Below are positions 54,816 through 62,180 of a stretch of DNA of 64,000 nucleotides, in pieces (position 1 is the first letter of the stretch; every line of letters starts with the position of its first letter). The stretch comes from DASXRA01 sp036506155 (lineage in GTDB: Bacteria; Actinomycetota; Actinomycetes; Mycobacteriales; Jatrophihabitantaceae): positions 1-64,000 of the forward strand of contig DASXSF010000108.1 in NCBI GenBank assembly GCA_036506155.1. Direction: 5' to 3'. Below the pieces are notes generated by a model, which saw only the letters and a list, made by a program, of their open reading frames with translations, ran no database searches and had not been told where the DNA came from. Both the position numbers and the translations under genes were made by a program.

Positions 54816-55549
54816 GCCGCCGCCACGCGCTCGCGCAGCGCAGCGAGCGTCCGCCGCCAAGCGTCGTCGGCGGACGTCGCGTCGTATGTGTCGGGCCGCT
54901 CGTCGTTGGCAAAACCGTGGGCAGCGTCCGGGTACGTGACCAACTCGTGCCGTACCCCGGCGGCGGTCAGCCGCTCGTCGGCGGCCCGCCACTCATCCGC
55001 GGAGATCAGGAAGTCACGGCCGCCGACGAAGCCCAGCACGAACGCGGTGATCTTCCCCGCGTCGTCGAGCGGCGGGGGCTCCGCGAGCGGGATGCCGCCG
55101 CCCACTGTCCACCCGCCGTAGAACGTCACCGCGAGGTCGAGCGGGAGCCGCGTCGCGGCGAGGACCGCGATATGGCCCACCATGCTCAGGCCCACCACGG
55201 CGGTCCCACCCCGGCCCGCGCGTGCCACGGCTTCCTCGAGAGCGGCGCTCACGTCGGCGAGAACGTCGTCACGGCGCAGTCCCGTCATGAGCTCACGCGC
55301 CGTGGCCTGTCCCGCGTCGTCGTAGTCCAGTCTCGGTCGGCGGGTGTCGCGCCAGTAGAAGTCAGGCGCGACGACCGCGTAGCCGGCGCCGGCAAGCCTG
55401 TCGCAGACTGCGCGGGTGTGCCCGGTGAACCCGAACATCTCTGCGCCTGCCACCACGGCGCCCGCCGGATCGCGGCCGTCCGGCACGGCCACGTAGGCGT
55501 CTGGACCCCCGCCGAGCCTGATCCAGTCAGTGCTGATCTGCTCGTCCAT
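54812..55549 (-). CDS. Dienelactone hydrolase family protein with serine nucleophile
   Basis: The 245-residue alpha/beta hydrolase aligns with dienelactone hydrolases (AEMFGFTGHTRAVCDRLAGAGY near 36-57). The nucleophile elbow reads GLSMVG near 119, with serine where classic members have cysteine. The aspartate in GGRD and the histidine in DAAHGF complete the triad. The substrate may differ from dienelactone. TAGGTT lies seven bases before the ATG (leaderless). It is coupled to the RidA gene. Confidence 0.85.
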   Translation of the reverse strand: MDEQISTDWIRLGGGPDAYVAVPDGRDPAGAVVAGAEMFGFTGHTRAVCDRLAGAGYAVVAPDFYWRDTRRPRLDYDDAGQATARELMTGLRRDDVLADVSAALEEAVARAGRGGTAVVGLSMVGHIAVLAATRLPLDLAVTFYGGWTVGGGIPLAEPPPLDDAGKITAFVLGFVGGRDFLISADEWRAADERLTAAGVRHELVTYPDAAHGFANDERPDTYDATSADDAWRRTLAALRERVAAA

Positions 55550-55624
55550 GGCGGTAAACCTAGTGCTCCCTGTGACGTTGCCGTCATATACCGGTAGAAC
55601 ACCGCCCGTAGGCTCGGTGAGGAC

Positions 55625-56878
55625 ATGGGGAACTACACGCTGACGACGCTCGGGGCCGCCACCGAGCTGCTGGACCTACCCTTCGAGACGCCGCTCGCCG
55701 ACTGGACGGACCGGCGCCTCGTCCAGGTACCGCGGGGCCTCTCGCGGCACGTGGTGCGCTTCGTGCGCGTGTATCACGAGATTTACGCGCTCAAGGAGGC
55801 CAACGAACGGTACGTGGTGCGCGAGAGCCAGCTGCTGCACGCGCTCGACGAGCGCAAGGTACCCGTGGTCGAAGCGTTCGGCACCGTCCTGGACCGCCGC
55901 GACGCGAACGGTGAGCCGCTCCAAGGACTGCTGATCACCAAGCACCTGCCGTTCTCGCTGCCGTACCGTTCCTTGTTCACCGGGCGCGGGTTGCCGGACC
56001 TGCACAGCCGGCTGCTGGACTCGCTCGCGGAGCTGTTCGTGCGCATCCACCTGGCCGGCTTCTACTGGGGCGACTGCTCGCTGTCCAACACGCTGTTCCG
56101 GCGCGATGCCGGAGCGCTCGCTGCCTACCTCGTCGACGCCGAGACCGGTGAGGTGCACCCGCAGCTCTCGCCCGGCCAGCGCGCGCACGACCTGGACATC
56201 GCCACCGAGAACATCGCCGGCGAGCTGTTCGACCTGCAGGCCGCGGGGTACACCGGCGACATCGACCCGGTGGAAACCGCTGTGGCGCTCACCCCGCGGT
56301 ACGAGCGGTTGTGGGCGGAGCTCAACAGCGACGAGGTCGTCGCGCGCGATGAGAGCTACCGGATCAACCAGCGGATCAAACGCCTGAATGCGCTGGGCTT
56401 CGACGTGTCGGAACTGGCAATCACCACCGAGGAGGGCGGACGCAAGCTGCGCTTCGACACACACGTCGTCGAGCCGGGACACCACCAGCGACTGCTGTTC
56501 GAGCTGACCGGGCTCCGGGTCCAGGAGAACCAGGCCCGGGCACTGCTCGCCGACATGGCGCGATTCCGCGCGAAGTGGGCCGAAGGCACCGGCTCGGAGG
56601 TGCCGGAGGACCTGGCCGCGCGCCGCTGGCTGGACGAGAAGTTCTACGGCACGCTGGCGCTGGTGCCCGCCGAGCTTCGTGGCAAGCTGCCCGACGCCGA
56701 GCTGTTCTTCGAGATCAACGAACACCGGTGGTTCCTGTCCGAGGCGCAGGGCCACGACGTCGGCCGGGCGGCCGCTGTCCAGTCCTATGTGGACACTGTC
56801 TTGCAGTACCTGCCCGACGCGAAGGTCGAGGTGCTCGCGGGGCCGTCGACCGAAGAGTTTCCGGCGATCACGTCTTGA
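55625..56878 (+). CDS. DUF4032 protein with kinase-like fold
   Basis: The 417-residue protein matches DUF4032, an actinobacterial family related to lipopolysaccharide kinases. The kinase-like core shows VRESQLLHALDERKVPVVEAFG (about 65-86), FYWGDCSLSNTLF near 146 (catalytic loop-like) and YLVDAETGE near 167 (metal-binding-like). The C-terminal half is DUF4032 proper. The substrate is unknown. It is divergent from the dienelactone hydrolase gene. TAGGCT lies ten bases before the ATG. Confidence 0.87.
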   Translation: MGNYTLTTLGAATELLDLPFETPLADWTDRRLVQVPRGLSRHVVRFVRVYHEIYALKEANERYVVRESQLLHALDERKVPVVEAFGTVLDRRDANGEPLQGLLITKHLPFSLPYRSLFTGRGLPDLHSRLLDSLAELFVRIHLAGFYWGDCSLSNTLFRRDAGALAAYLVDAETGEVHPQLSPGQRAHDLDIATENIAGELFDLQAAGYTGDIDPVETAVALTPRYERLWAELNSDEVVARDESYRINQRIKRLNALGFDVSELAITTEEGGRKLRFDTHVVEPGHHQRLLFELTGLRVQENQARALLADMARFRAKWAEGTGSEVPEDLAARRWLDEKFYGTLALVPAELRGKLPDAELFFEINEHRWFLSEAQGHDVGRAAAVQSYVDTVLQYLPDAKVEVLAGPSTEEFPAITS

Positions 56879-56907
56879 CTGATCCCGCCTGGGCGGACCC
56901 GCGTCCC

Positions 56908-57003
56908 CACCGCTCGCTGCGTTCGGGTGGCCCCGCGGCTCCGCTCGCGCCTTCGGCGCGCCCGCGTCGCTGCGGCGGGGCTCTTCGCGCGAGCGCTCAT
57001 CGC
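56908..57003 (+). repeat. Dispersed intergenic repeat, full copy upstream of a metallo-hydrolase
   Basis: This 96-base unit matches 31454-31549 at 81 positions. It contains the perfect hairpin CGCGCCTTCGGCGCG (56946-56960) and ends in the shared block TTCGCGCGAGCGCTCATCGC. The -10-like TACGCT of the next gene starts directly after it, at 57004. The repeat may therefore end DUF4032 transcription or influence the next promoter. Confidence 0.75.
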
Positions 57004-57016
57004 TACGCTCAACAGT

Positions 57017-57679
57017 GTGGCTGAGTACACGGGCAAGGTGACCGTCGGCGGCCCGGCGGACGTGCGGCGGCTGCCCGGCCTGACGATCGCCAAGCTGGCA
57101 GTGGGCCCGATGGACAACAACGCGTACCTGCTGCGGTGCACCGCGAGCGGTGAGGGGCTGCTCATCGACGCGGCGAACGAGGCTCGCCGGCTGCGTGAAC
57201 TGGTGCGATTCGAGGGACCTCCCGTCTCGGCGATCCTCACGACCCACCGCCACGCCGATCACTGGCAGGCGCTCCCACAGATCGCGGACGACGCCGGCGC
57301 CGCGATTTACGCGGGTGACGAGGACGCCGACGAACTCCCCGTCGCGGTCGACGAGCGGCTCTCGCACGGCGACACGATCGACGTCGGCGAGTTGACGCTT
57401 TCCGTGATTGCGCTTCGTGGGCACACCCCGGGATCGGTCGCCGTGCTGTATCGCGATCCGGCGGGCATCCCGCACCTGTTCACCGGCGACTCGCTGTTCC
57501 CCGGCGGTCCGGGACGGACAACCAACCCGCGGGATTTCGGCTCACTGATGGACGACCTCGAGGAGCGCGTGTTCCGTGTGCTGCCGGACGAGACCTGGTT
57601 CTACCCCGGTCACGGCAACGACTCGACGCTCGGCGCCGAGCGCCCGCACCTCGGCGAATGGCGTGCCCGAGGCTGGTAG
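57017..57679 (+). CDS. MBL-fold metallo-hydrolase (glyoxalase II-like)
   Basis: The 220-residue protein has the metal motif THRHADHW near 75-82, the histidine of RGHTPGS near 134, the aspartate of FTGDSLFPGG near 157 and the histidine of PGHGNDST near 197. The FTGDSLFPGGPGR block resembles hydroxyacylglutathione hydrolases. As these organisms usually use mycothiol, the substrate may be another thioester. The start is GTG 57017, seven bases after TACGCT (leaderless), just past the dispersed repeat. Confidence 0.88.
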   Translation: MAEYTGKVTVGGPADVRRLPGLTIAKLAVGPMDNNAYLLRCTASGEGLLIDAANEARRLRELVRFEGPPVSAILTTHRHADHWQALPQIADDAGAAIYAGDEDADELPVAVDERLSHGDTIDVGELTLSVIALRGHTPGSVAVLYRDPAGIPHLFTGDSLFPGGPGRTTNPRDFGSLMDDLEERVFRVLPDETWFYPGHGNDSTLGAERPHLGEWRARGW

Positions 57680-57691
57680 CACGATGGGTTG

Positions 57692-57946
57692 GTGAAGCTC
57701 AAGCTCGACCTGCACGACATCTACAACCGCGGCGACGAGATTGAGAAGGCGCTTCGATCGATAATGGACGAGGCCGTCGCCAAGAAGGCGCCGTTGGTGG
57801 AGATCATCCCCGGGAAGGGTTCCGGGCAACTGAAGAAGCGTGTGCTGCGCTTTCTTGACCGCAAGGACATCAAGGCGCTCTACCACCGGGTCGAGAAGGA
57901 CTCCGACAACTTCGGCCGGGTGTTCGTTCACTTCCGCTGGAGGTAG
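57692..57946 (+). CDS. Small stand-alone Smr-domain protein
   Basis: The 84-residue protein is a single Smr domain. LDLHDIYNRGDEIEKAL holds the DxH-type motif (about 6-9), and VEIIPGKGSGQLKKRVLRFL (about 37-56) is the second block. Smr domains nick or bind DNA/RNA; stand-alone copies are of unclear role. GTG 57692 is preferred; a TTG three bases upstream is possible. It follows the metallo-hydrolase by 12 bases. Confidence 0.82.
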   Translation: MKLKLDLHDIYNRGDEIEKALRSIMDEAVAKKAPLVEIIPGKGSGQLKKRVLRFLDRKDIKALYHRVEKDSDNFGRVFVHFRWR

Positions 57947-57956
57947 GCGGTGTGCG

Positions 57957-59123
57957 TCAGTGTGGCAACGGCAGGCCGCTGGCGACGAGGACGATGCCGG
58001 CGACTGCGGCGGCGAGCAGGGTGAGGACCACGCCTCGGCGCAGCGCGAGGAGCAAGATCGCCGAGCCGGCGAGGACGGCGTACTGCCACGGTTCGGTGAG
58101 AGCCCGCGCCAGCGTGACCGCAGACCCGAGGATGGCTCCGATCGCTGCCGGGCCGGCGCCGTCGAGGAAGGCGCGCACCCTGGGGTCGGCGCGCAGCCGG
58201 TCGAAGCGATGGGCGCCGAGCAGGATGAACGCAAACGACGGGCTGAACGCGACGATCGCGGCGAGCACTCCGCCGGCGAGACCGGCGGCGGCATAACCGA
58301 CGACCGCGACGGTTTGCACGACCGGTCCAGGGGTGATCTGGCCGAGCGCGACCGCATTGAGGAACTGGGCCCCCGTCATCCAGTGATAGCGGTCCACGGC
58401 ATCCGCCTGCATGAGCGGGATGATCACGAAGCCGCCGCCGTAGGACAGGGCGCCCACCTTGAACGCCACCCAGGCAAGGGAGGTCAGCCCGCCTGCGGTG
58501 AGCGTGCCGGTCGCGAGCGGCGGGAGCGGAGCGAGCCCGGTCACGTGCCCGCGGGCGAGTCGGCTGGTCTCGAGGGCGCCACATGCGAGCAGCACGAGCA
58601 CCAACCAGGGCCCGATAGTGGGCGCCGCGAGCAGCCCGGCTCCGAGATAGCCGATCCAGCGCAGTCGGCTCGCTCGCCCCGCGTGCGTGGCACGGTGCCA
58701 GCTCGCGGGCACGAGCCCGGACGCGGCGTGGACCGCGACAACGGCGACGGCTGAACCGGCTCCGGCACCGGCCGCTAGTACCGCGCGAGGTGGTGTGCCG
58801 CCGAGGAAGAGAGCGGCAAGAACGAGGATGACGATCAAGCCCGGGACGACGAACGCCACGCCGCCGAGCAAGGCGCCGCAGCGGCCGCGAACCCGCCATC
58901 CGCAGAAGATCGCCAGCTGGGTGGACGCGGGCCCGGGCAGCAGGTTGCAGGCCGCGACGGCGTCCTCGAACTCCACCGGCGTCAGCCAGCGCTCGCGCCC
59001 GACGCACAGATCGCGCAGCAACCGGATATGTGTCGGCGGTCCCCCGAATCCGACGCATCCGATGCGCCCCCACTCCCGCAACACCGCCCCGAGACTTGGC
59101 GGCGGGGTGCGCGCGTCGGTCAC
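57957..59123 (-). CDS. chrA: Chromate transporter family protein, two-domain
   Basis: The 388-residue membrane protein has two homologous CHR halves. GCVGFGGPPTHI (about 22-33) and NLLPGPASTQ mark the first; FKVGALSYGGGFVIIPLM and ALGQITPGPVVQ mark the second. ChrA proteins expel chromate by an anion/proton mechanism. It overlaps the stop of the ArsR-arsenate reductase gene by four bases (GTGA), so the two are coupled. Export of another oxyanion, such as arsenate, is possible but unproven. Confidence 0.9.
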   Translation of the reverse strand: MTDARTPPPSLGAVLREWGRIGCVGFGGPPTHIRLLRDLCVGRERWLTPVEFEDAVAACNLLPGPASTQLAIFCGWRVRGRCGALLGGVAFVVPGLIVILVLAALFLGGTPPRAVLAAGAGAGSAVAVVAVHAASGLVPASWHRATHAGRASRLRWIGYLGAGLLAAPTIGPWLVLVLLACGALETSRLARGHVTGLAPLPPLATGTLTAGGLTSLAWVAFKVGALSYGGGFVIIPLMQADAVDRYHWMTGAQFLNAVALGQITPGPVVQTVAVVGYAAAGLAGGVLAAIVAFSPSFAFILLGAHRFDRLRADPRVRAFLDGAGPAAIGAILGSAVTLARALTEPWQYAVLAGSAILLLALRRGVVLTLLAAAVAGIVLVASGLPLPH

Positions 59124-59881
59124 TCGGCCGCGCCCGCTGTGGACAGCCGCCGGGCGAGGAAATCGATCCTTGTCCGCAGGTCGGCGGCGACGGCGCGGAA
59201 GGCCGGGTAGCCGGTTGGACGGCCGCCCGCTGCAGCCGGATCGGGGATGCTCCAGTGCAGCGCCTCGCCGCCCGGGAACTCCGGGCAGATCTCGCGGACC
59301 TTGTCGCAGAGGGTGATTACGTAGTCGAAGCTCTGCCCGAGGAACTCGTCGAGGTGCTTGCTGCGCCGGTCGGCCAGGTCGATGCCGTACTCGCGCATCA
59401 CCCGCAGCGTGTTCGGGTGCACCGGTTTGGGGTCGCTCCCCGCACTGGCCACCCGCACCGCGTCAGCCGCGGCCCGCTGCAGAAGCGCTTCGGCGATCTG
59501 CGAACGCGCGCTGTTGCCGGTGCAGACGAACAGCACTCGGATCGGGGTTGCACGTCGCCGCCGAGCACCGGGTGCGGTTGGGATGGTCGCGAGGCCAGGG
59601 TGCAGTGCGGCCCCTGTCGCAGCGAGTAGCTGCGCGCAGCGGGGTAGCTCAATCCGGTAGTAGCTGTCCCGACCGTCGGCGGAGCTGCGCCGCATCGACA
59701 CCAGGCCGCCGGCCCGCAGCCGGCCGAGGTGATAGGAGACGGCGTTCTGCCGCTGATCGACCAGTGCGCTGAGTTCGCTCACCCGGAGGTCACTGCGCGC
59801 GAGCTCGGCGAGCAGCCGCCAACGCAGCGGATTGCCCGCCAGACGCAGGAAGGCCGGCGGCGACGACACGTCCGCCCGCAT
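59120..59881 (-). CDS. ArsR regulator fused to arsenate reductase (LMW phosphatase type)
   Basis: The 253-residue fusion has an N-terminal ArsR winged helix (about 8-85, with VSELSALVDQRQNAVSYHLGRL). The C-terminal low-molecular-weight phosphatase domain shows the P-loop CTGNSARS near 119, the cysteine pair CDKVREIC near 192-199 and the acid DP near 213. That cysteine pattern is the thioredoxin- or mycoredoxin-linked arsenate reductase type. Only one ArsR-domain cysteine (PRCAQ) is visible. ATG 59881 lies six bases after TATTGT (leaderless). An in-frame ATG at 59896 falls inside the operator. Confidence 0.87.
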   Translation of the reverse strand: MRADVSSPPAFLRLAGNPLRWRLLAELARSDLRVSELSALVDQRQNAVSYHLGRLRAGGLVSMRRSSADGRDSYYRIELPRCAQLLAATGAALHPGLATIPTAPGARRRRATPIRVLFVCTGNSARSQIAEALLQRAAADAVRVASAGSDPKPVHPNTLRVMREYGIDLADRRSKHLDEFLGQSFDYVITLCDKVREICPEFPGGEALHWSIPDPAAAGGRPTGYPAFRAVAADLRTRIDFLARRLSTAGAAE

Positions 59882-59894
59882 CGGCCGACAATAC

Positions 59895-59910
59895 ATCAAG
59901 CCGGTTTGAT
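59895..59910. promoter_or_regulatory. Probable ArsR operator
   Basis: ATCAA and TTGAT are six bases apart, matching the usual ArsR/SmtB dyad layout. The site overlaps the promoter side of the TATTGT -10 element of the ArsR-arsenate reductase gene. A further TTGAT half-site lies at 59936-59940. Autorepression is the expected outcome. Confidence 0.7.
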
Positions 59911-59964
59911 GCGTTTGGCTGGCGCAGAGTCTGCTTGATAAGAGCTCAGTGCGGCGCGGGTCAG

Positions 59965-60363
59965 CTACACAGGCGCGACGGTAGGCAACGAAAGCGCTGC
60001 CGCCGCGGCACTCGTCCGCTGGTCGTATGTGACCACGGCGCGCAGGTCTGCCACGACGGTGCGGGCAGCGGCAAGGTGGATCGCGTCGAGGCTGCGCAGC
60101 ACCGCGCCGGGCGCCGATGTCCCGGCGTCGTCCAGCACCTCGTTGTCGAGCCCAATCTGGTCCAGTCGGTTCAGCAGCCGACGCGCGTGGGCGACCGCCC
60201 CCGCTCCTCCTCCCGCTACTGCACGAACAAGTTCCGTCCGAGCCAAGGTGGAGGTGATCCGCGTGTTGGACCGATGCCGGCGCAGGTATCTCCGCAGTGC
60301 CACGGACCCGGATTCGACCTGGACCAGCTTCACCAGCGCAGATGTGTCGAGGTAGACCCTCAC
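59965..60363 (-). CDS. PIN-domain toxin (VapC-type)
   Basis: The 132-residue protein has the PIN acidic residues: Asp6 in VYLDTSAL, Glu in ARTELVRA near 43, Asp in LDAIHLAAA near 94 and Asp in VTYDQRT near 113. PIN toxins cut tRNA or rRNA. The GTG start overlaps the antitoxin stop by four bases, the classical toxin-antitoxin layout. Target RNA is unknown. Confidence 0.9.
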   Translation of the reverse strand: MRVYLDTSALVKLVQVESGSVALRRYLRRHRSNTRITSTLARTELVRAVAGGGAGAVAHARRLLNRLDQIGLDNEVLDDAGTSAPGAVLRSLDAIHLAAARTVVADLRAVVTYDQRTSAAAAALSLPTVAPV

Positions 60364-60626
60364 CGCTCCTGCTCGCGCATCGCCGCGAGATTCTCGGAAG
60401 CGCTGACGCCGTAGTCGGCAGGAGGCTCGTCCAGCAGGTCGGCACCATCGCCTCGAACGACTACCCGCCCGGCAGCGACCATGTCGTGCCACGGGTCACC
60501 GCCGATCGGAACGAGACGGGCTACCGGACGGCCCCGATCGGTGACCTCGAGGCTCTCACCGCCGGCGACACGTGCGAGGTAGCGACTCGCATGCTGCCGC
60601 AGCTCCCGAACGCCGATGCGATGCAT
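60360..60626 (-). CDS. Phd/YefM-type antitoxin
   Basis: The 88-residue protein has the Phd/YefM N-terminal DNA-binding fold (IGVRELRQHASRYLARVAGGESLEVTDRGRPVARLVP, read as several short segments). A C-terminal acidic tail DGADLLDEPPADYG that would block the toxin follows. It starts inside or beside a 21-base palindrome that overlaps the stop of the upstream hydrolase gene. Autoregulation is likely. Confidence 0.88.
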   Translation of the reverse strand: MHRIGVRELRQHASRYLARVAGGESLEVTDRGRPVARLVPIGGDPWHDMVAAGRVVVRGDGADLLDEPPADYGVSASENLAAMREQER

Positions 60627-60645
60627 GTGCTACCCGGTAGCACAT
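60625..60645. promoter_or_regulatory. Operator of the VapBC-type pair
   Basis: ATGTGCTACC and GGTAGCACAT, exact complements, flank a single C. The palindrome overlaps the antitoxin start codon, and the -10-like TAATGT overlaps its far end and the stop codon of the hydrolase gene. Promoter, operator and two gene ends are thus packed in about 25 bases. Confidence 0.75.
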
Positions 60646-61538
60646 TAGCTACCAGCGAGCTGGACGAGTTCGGCCACGATCTCGGGCAGCCGGGCCACAC
60701 CGATGGACAGGTGACCGTCACCGGGCAGCAGGTGTGGCCTCGCGGTCGGGATGTGCGCGGCGAGCCACTCGCCGTGCGCGAAGGGCACCATGTGGTCCTG
60801 GCCGCCCTGCCAGATCCCGACCGGTCGGCTTATTGCCGCGAGGTCGAACCCCCAGGGCCTGAGAAACGCGAGGTCGTCTTCGCACCAGCCGACGACGCCG
60901 GCGCTGACCCCCTTGCGGAATGACGCGGCGACCCACTCTGCGTACTCGCGGGTCAGCGCCGGCTTGTCGATGTCGGACATGAGGTCGCCGAGCACCGCGG
61001 CCACGTCATCCGCGCGGACGTGCGCCATGTCGTCGGCCGCCTCGACGAGCCACTTGGTCAGCACCTTCTCACCGCGCACTGCAGCGGCGAACTCCTCGAC
61101 GTTCTCCTCACCCTGACCCGCCAGCCAGTCCAGTCCTTCTGCCGAATACGGCGCGACGCCCGCAATCGTGGCCGCGGCAAGGCACCTGTCGGACAGCCTT
61201 GCCGCACAGGCGAGGGCGTGCGGGCCGCCGCCGGACCAGCCGATCGTCACGAACATGTCGGCGTCCAGAGCATCGAGGATCGCGGCAACGTCGTCCGCGG
61301 CCTGGACAACGGCGCGGTCCGGGCACGGGTCCGAGCCGGCGTAGCCGGGCCGGGAGTACGTGACGAACTGCATTCCGTACTGGCCAGCGGTGTCGATCAG
61401 CGGCGAGTACGGCACAGCGGCGCTGGGCGTTCCGCTCTGCAGCACAAGGCACAGGTCCGCCGGTGGACCAGCGACCATGACCTCGAGGGTGCGACCGTCG
61501 GGTGCAGTGACGAACTTCCAGGTCTCGTCGTTGGTCAC
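60645..61538 (-). CDS. Alpha/beta hydrolase
   Basis: The 297-residue protein has the nucleophile elbow GWSGGG near 103-108, a histidine in SIGVAR-preceding GDGHLS near 277 and an acid in GGQDHMVP near 250. This is a catalytic triad of the alpha/beta hydrolase fold. Substrate is unknown. The GTG start has GAGGAGG six bases upstream, one of the few strong ribosome sites here. It ends within the operator of the antitoxin gene. Confidence 0.88.
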   Translation of the reverse strand: MTNDETWKFVTAPDGRTLEVMVAGPPADLCLVLQSGTPSAAVPYSPLIDTAGQYGMQFVTYSRPGYAGSDPCPDRAVVQAADDVAAILDALDADMFVTIGWSGGGPHALACAARLSDRCLAAATIAGVAPYSAEGLDWLAGQGEENVEEFAAAVRGEKVLTKWLVEAADDMAHVRADDVAAVLGDLMSDIDKPALTREYAEWVAASFRKGVSAGVVGWCEDDLAFLRPWGFDLAAISRPVGIWQGGQDHMVPFAHGEWLAAHIPTARPHLLPGDGHLSIGVARLPEIVAELVQLAGS

Positions 61539-61676
61539 AGCACCTCCTCGATCACTCCGAGCGCCGACCAGCGTGCCATCGTTTCCACCATCGCGGTACA
61601 CCCATGACGGCTGTCATGGCGGTTCAACGACGGACGGCAGTGTGCTGCGCCCCCCTCGTGATGGCACCTTGGAGCC

Positions 61677-62180
61677 ATGCACATAGTGGCCCCGACCGCG
61701 CTACGCGCCCCTCGCGACCGGGTGCATCCGCGCGCGATCTGGTTCTGGACCGCCCGTGCCGCCGGCGGCTGGATCGCCCTCCTCGCCGTCGAGGTGCTCG
61801 TGCTCATCGTCGGCGAGCATCACATCGCGGGGTGGCGCTACGCGGTGGTCGCCGCCTCGGCGGCGCTGGCCCTCGCGCACGTAGCGGTCATGCCGCAGTG
61901 GCGCTACCGGGTCCACCGCTACGAGCTCACGGACCAGGCGGTGTACACCCAGTCCGGATGGTTCGTCCAGGAGCGGCGCATCGCGCCGGTAGCGCGCATC
62001 CAGACGGTCGATGTGCACCGGGGTCCGTTGGAGCAGCTGTTCCGGCTGGCCAATGTCACCGTCACCACCGCGTCGGCCGCCGGTCCGCTGAAGATCCACG
62101 GACTGGACACGGCGAGAGCAGACCGCGTCGTCGAGGACCTCACCGCACGGATCCGCGCCGCCGACGGCGACGCCACGTGA
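61677..62180 (+). CDS. PH-domain membrane protein (YdbS-like)
   Basis: The 167-residue protein has two membrane helices (about 25-48 and 53-75) and then a bacterial PH domain (DUF304/YdbS type) with YELTDQAVYTQSGW and RIQTVDVHRGPLEQLF. Function is not established; the B. subtilis YdbS/YdbT pair is linked to resistance to some bacteriocins. TTGGAG precedes the ATG. It overlaps the next gene by four bases, so the two are coupled. Confidence 0.88.
   Translation: MHIVAPTALRAPRDRVHPRAIWFWTARAAGGWIALLAVEVLVLIVGEHHIAGWRYAVVAASAALALAHVAVMPQWRYRVHRYELTDQAVYTQSGWFVQERRIAPVARIQTVDVHRGPLEQLFRLANVTVTTASAAGPLKIHGLDTARADRVVEDLTARIRAADGDAT

Noticed and set aside
59882..60448. An N-terminal extension of the ArsR-arsenate reductase frame through the operator and vapC
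   Set aside because: It overlaps the toxin gene in another frame, lacks protein-like content, and the leaderless start at 59881 fits the promoter and operator.
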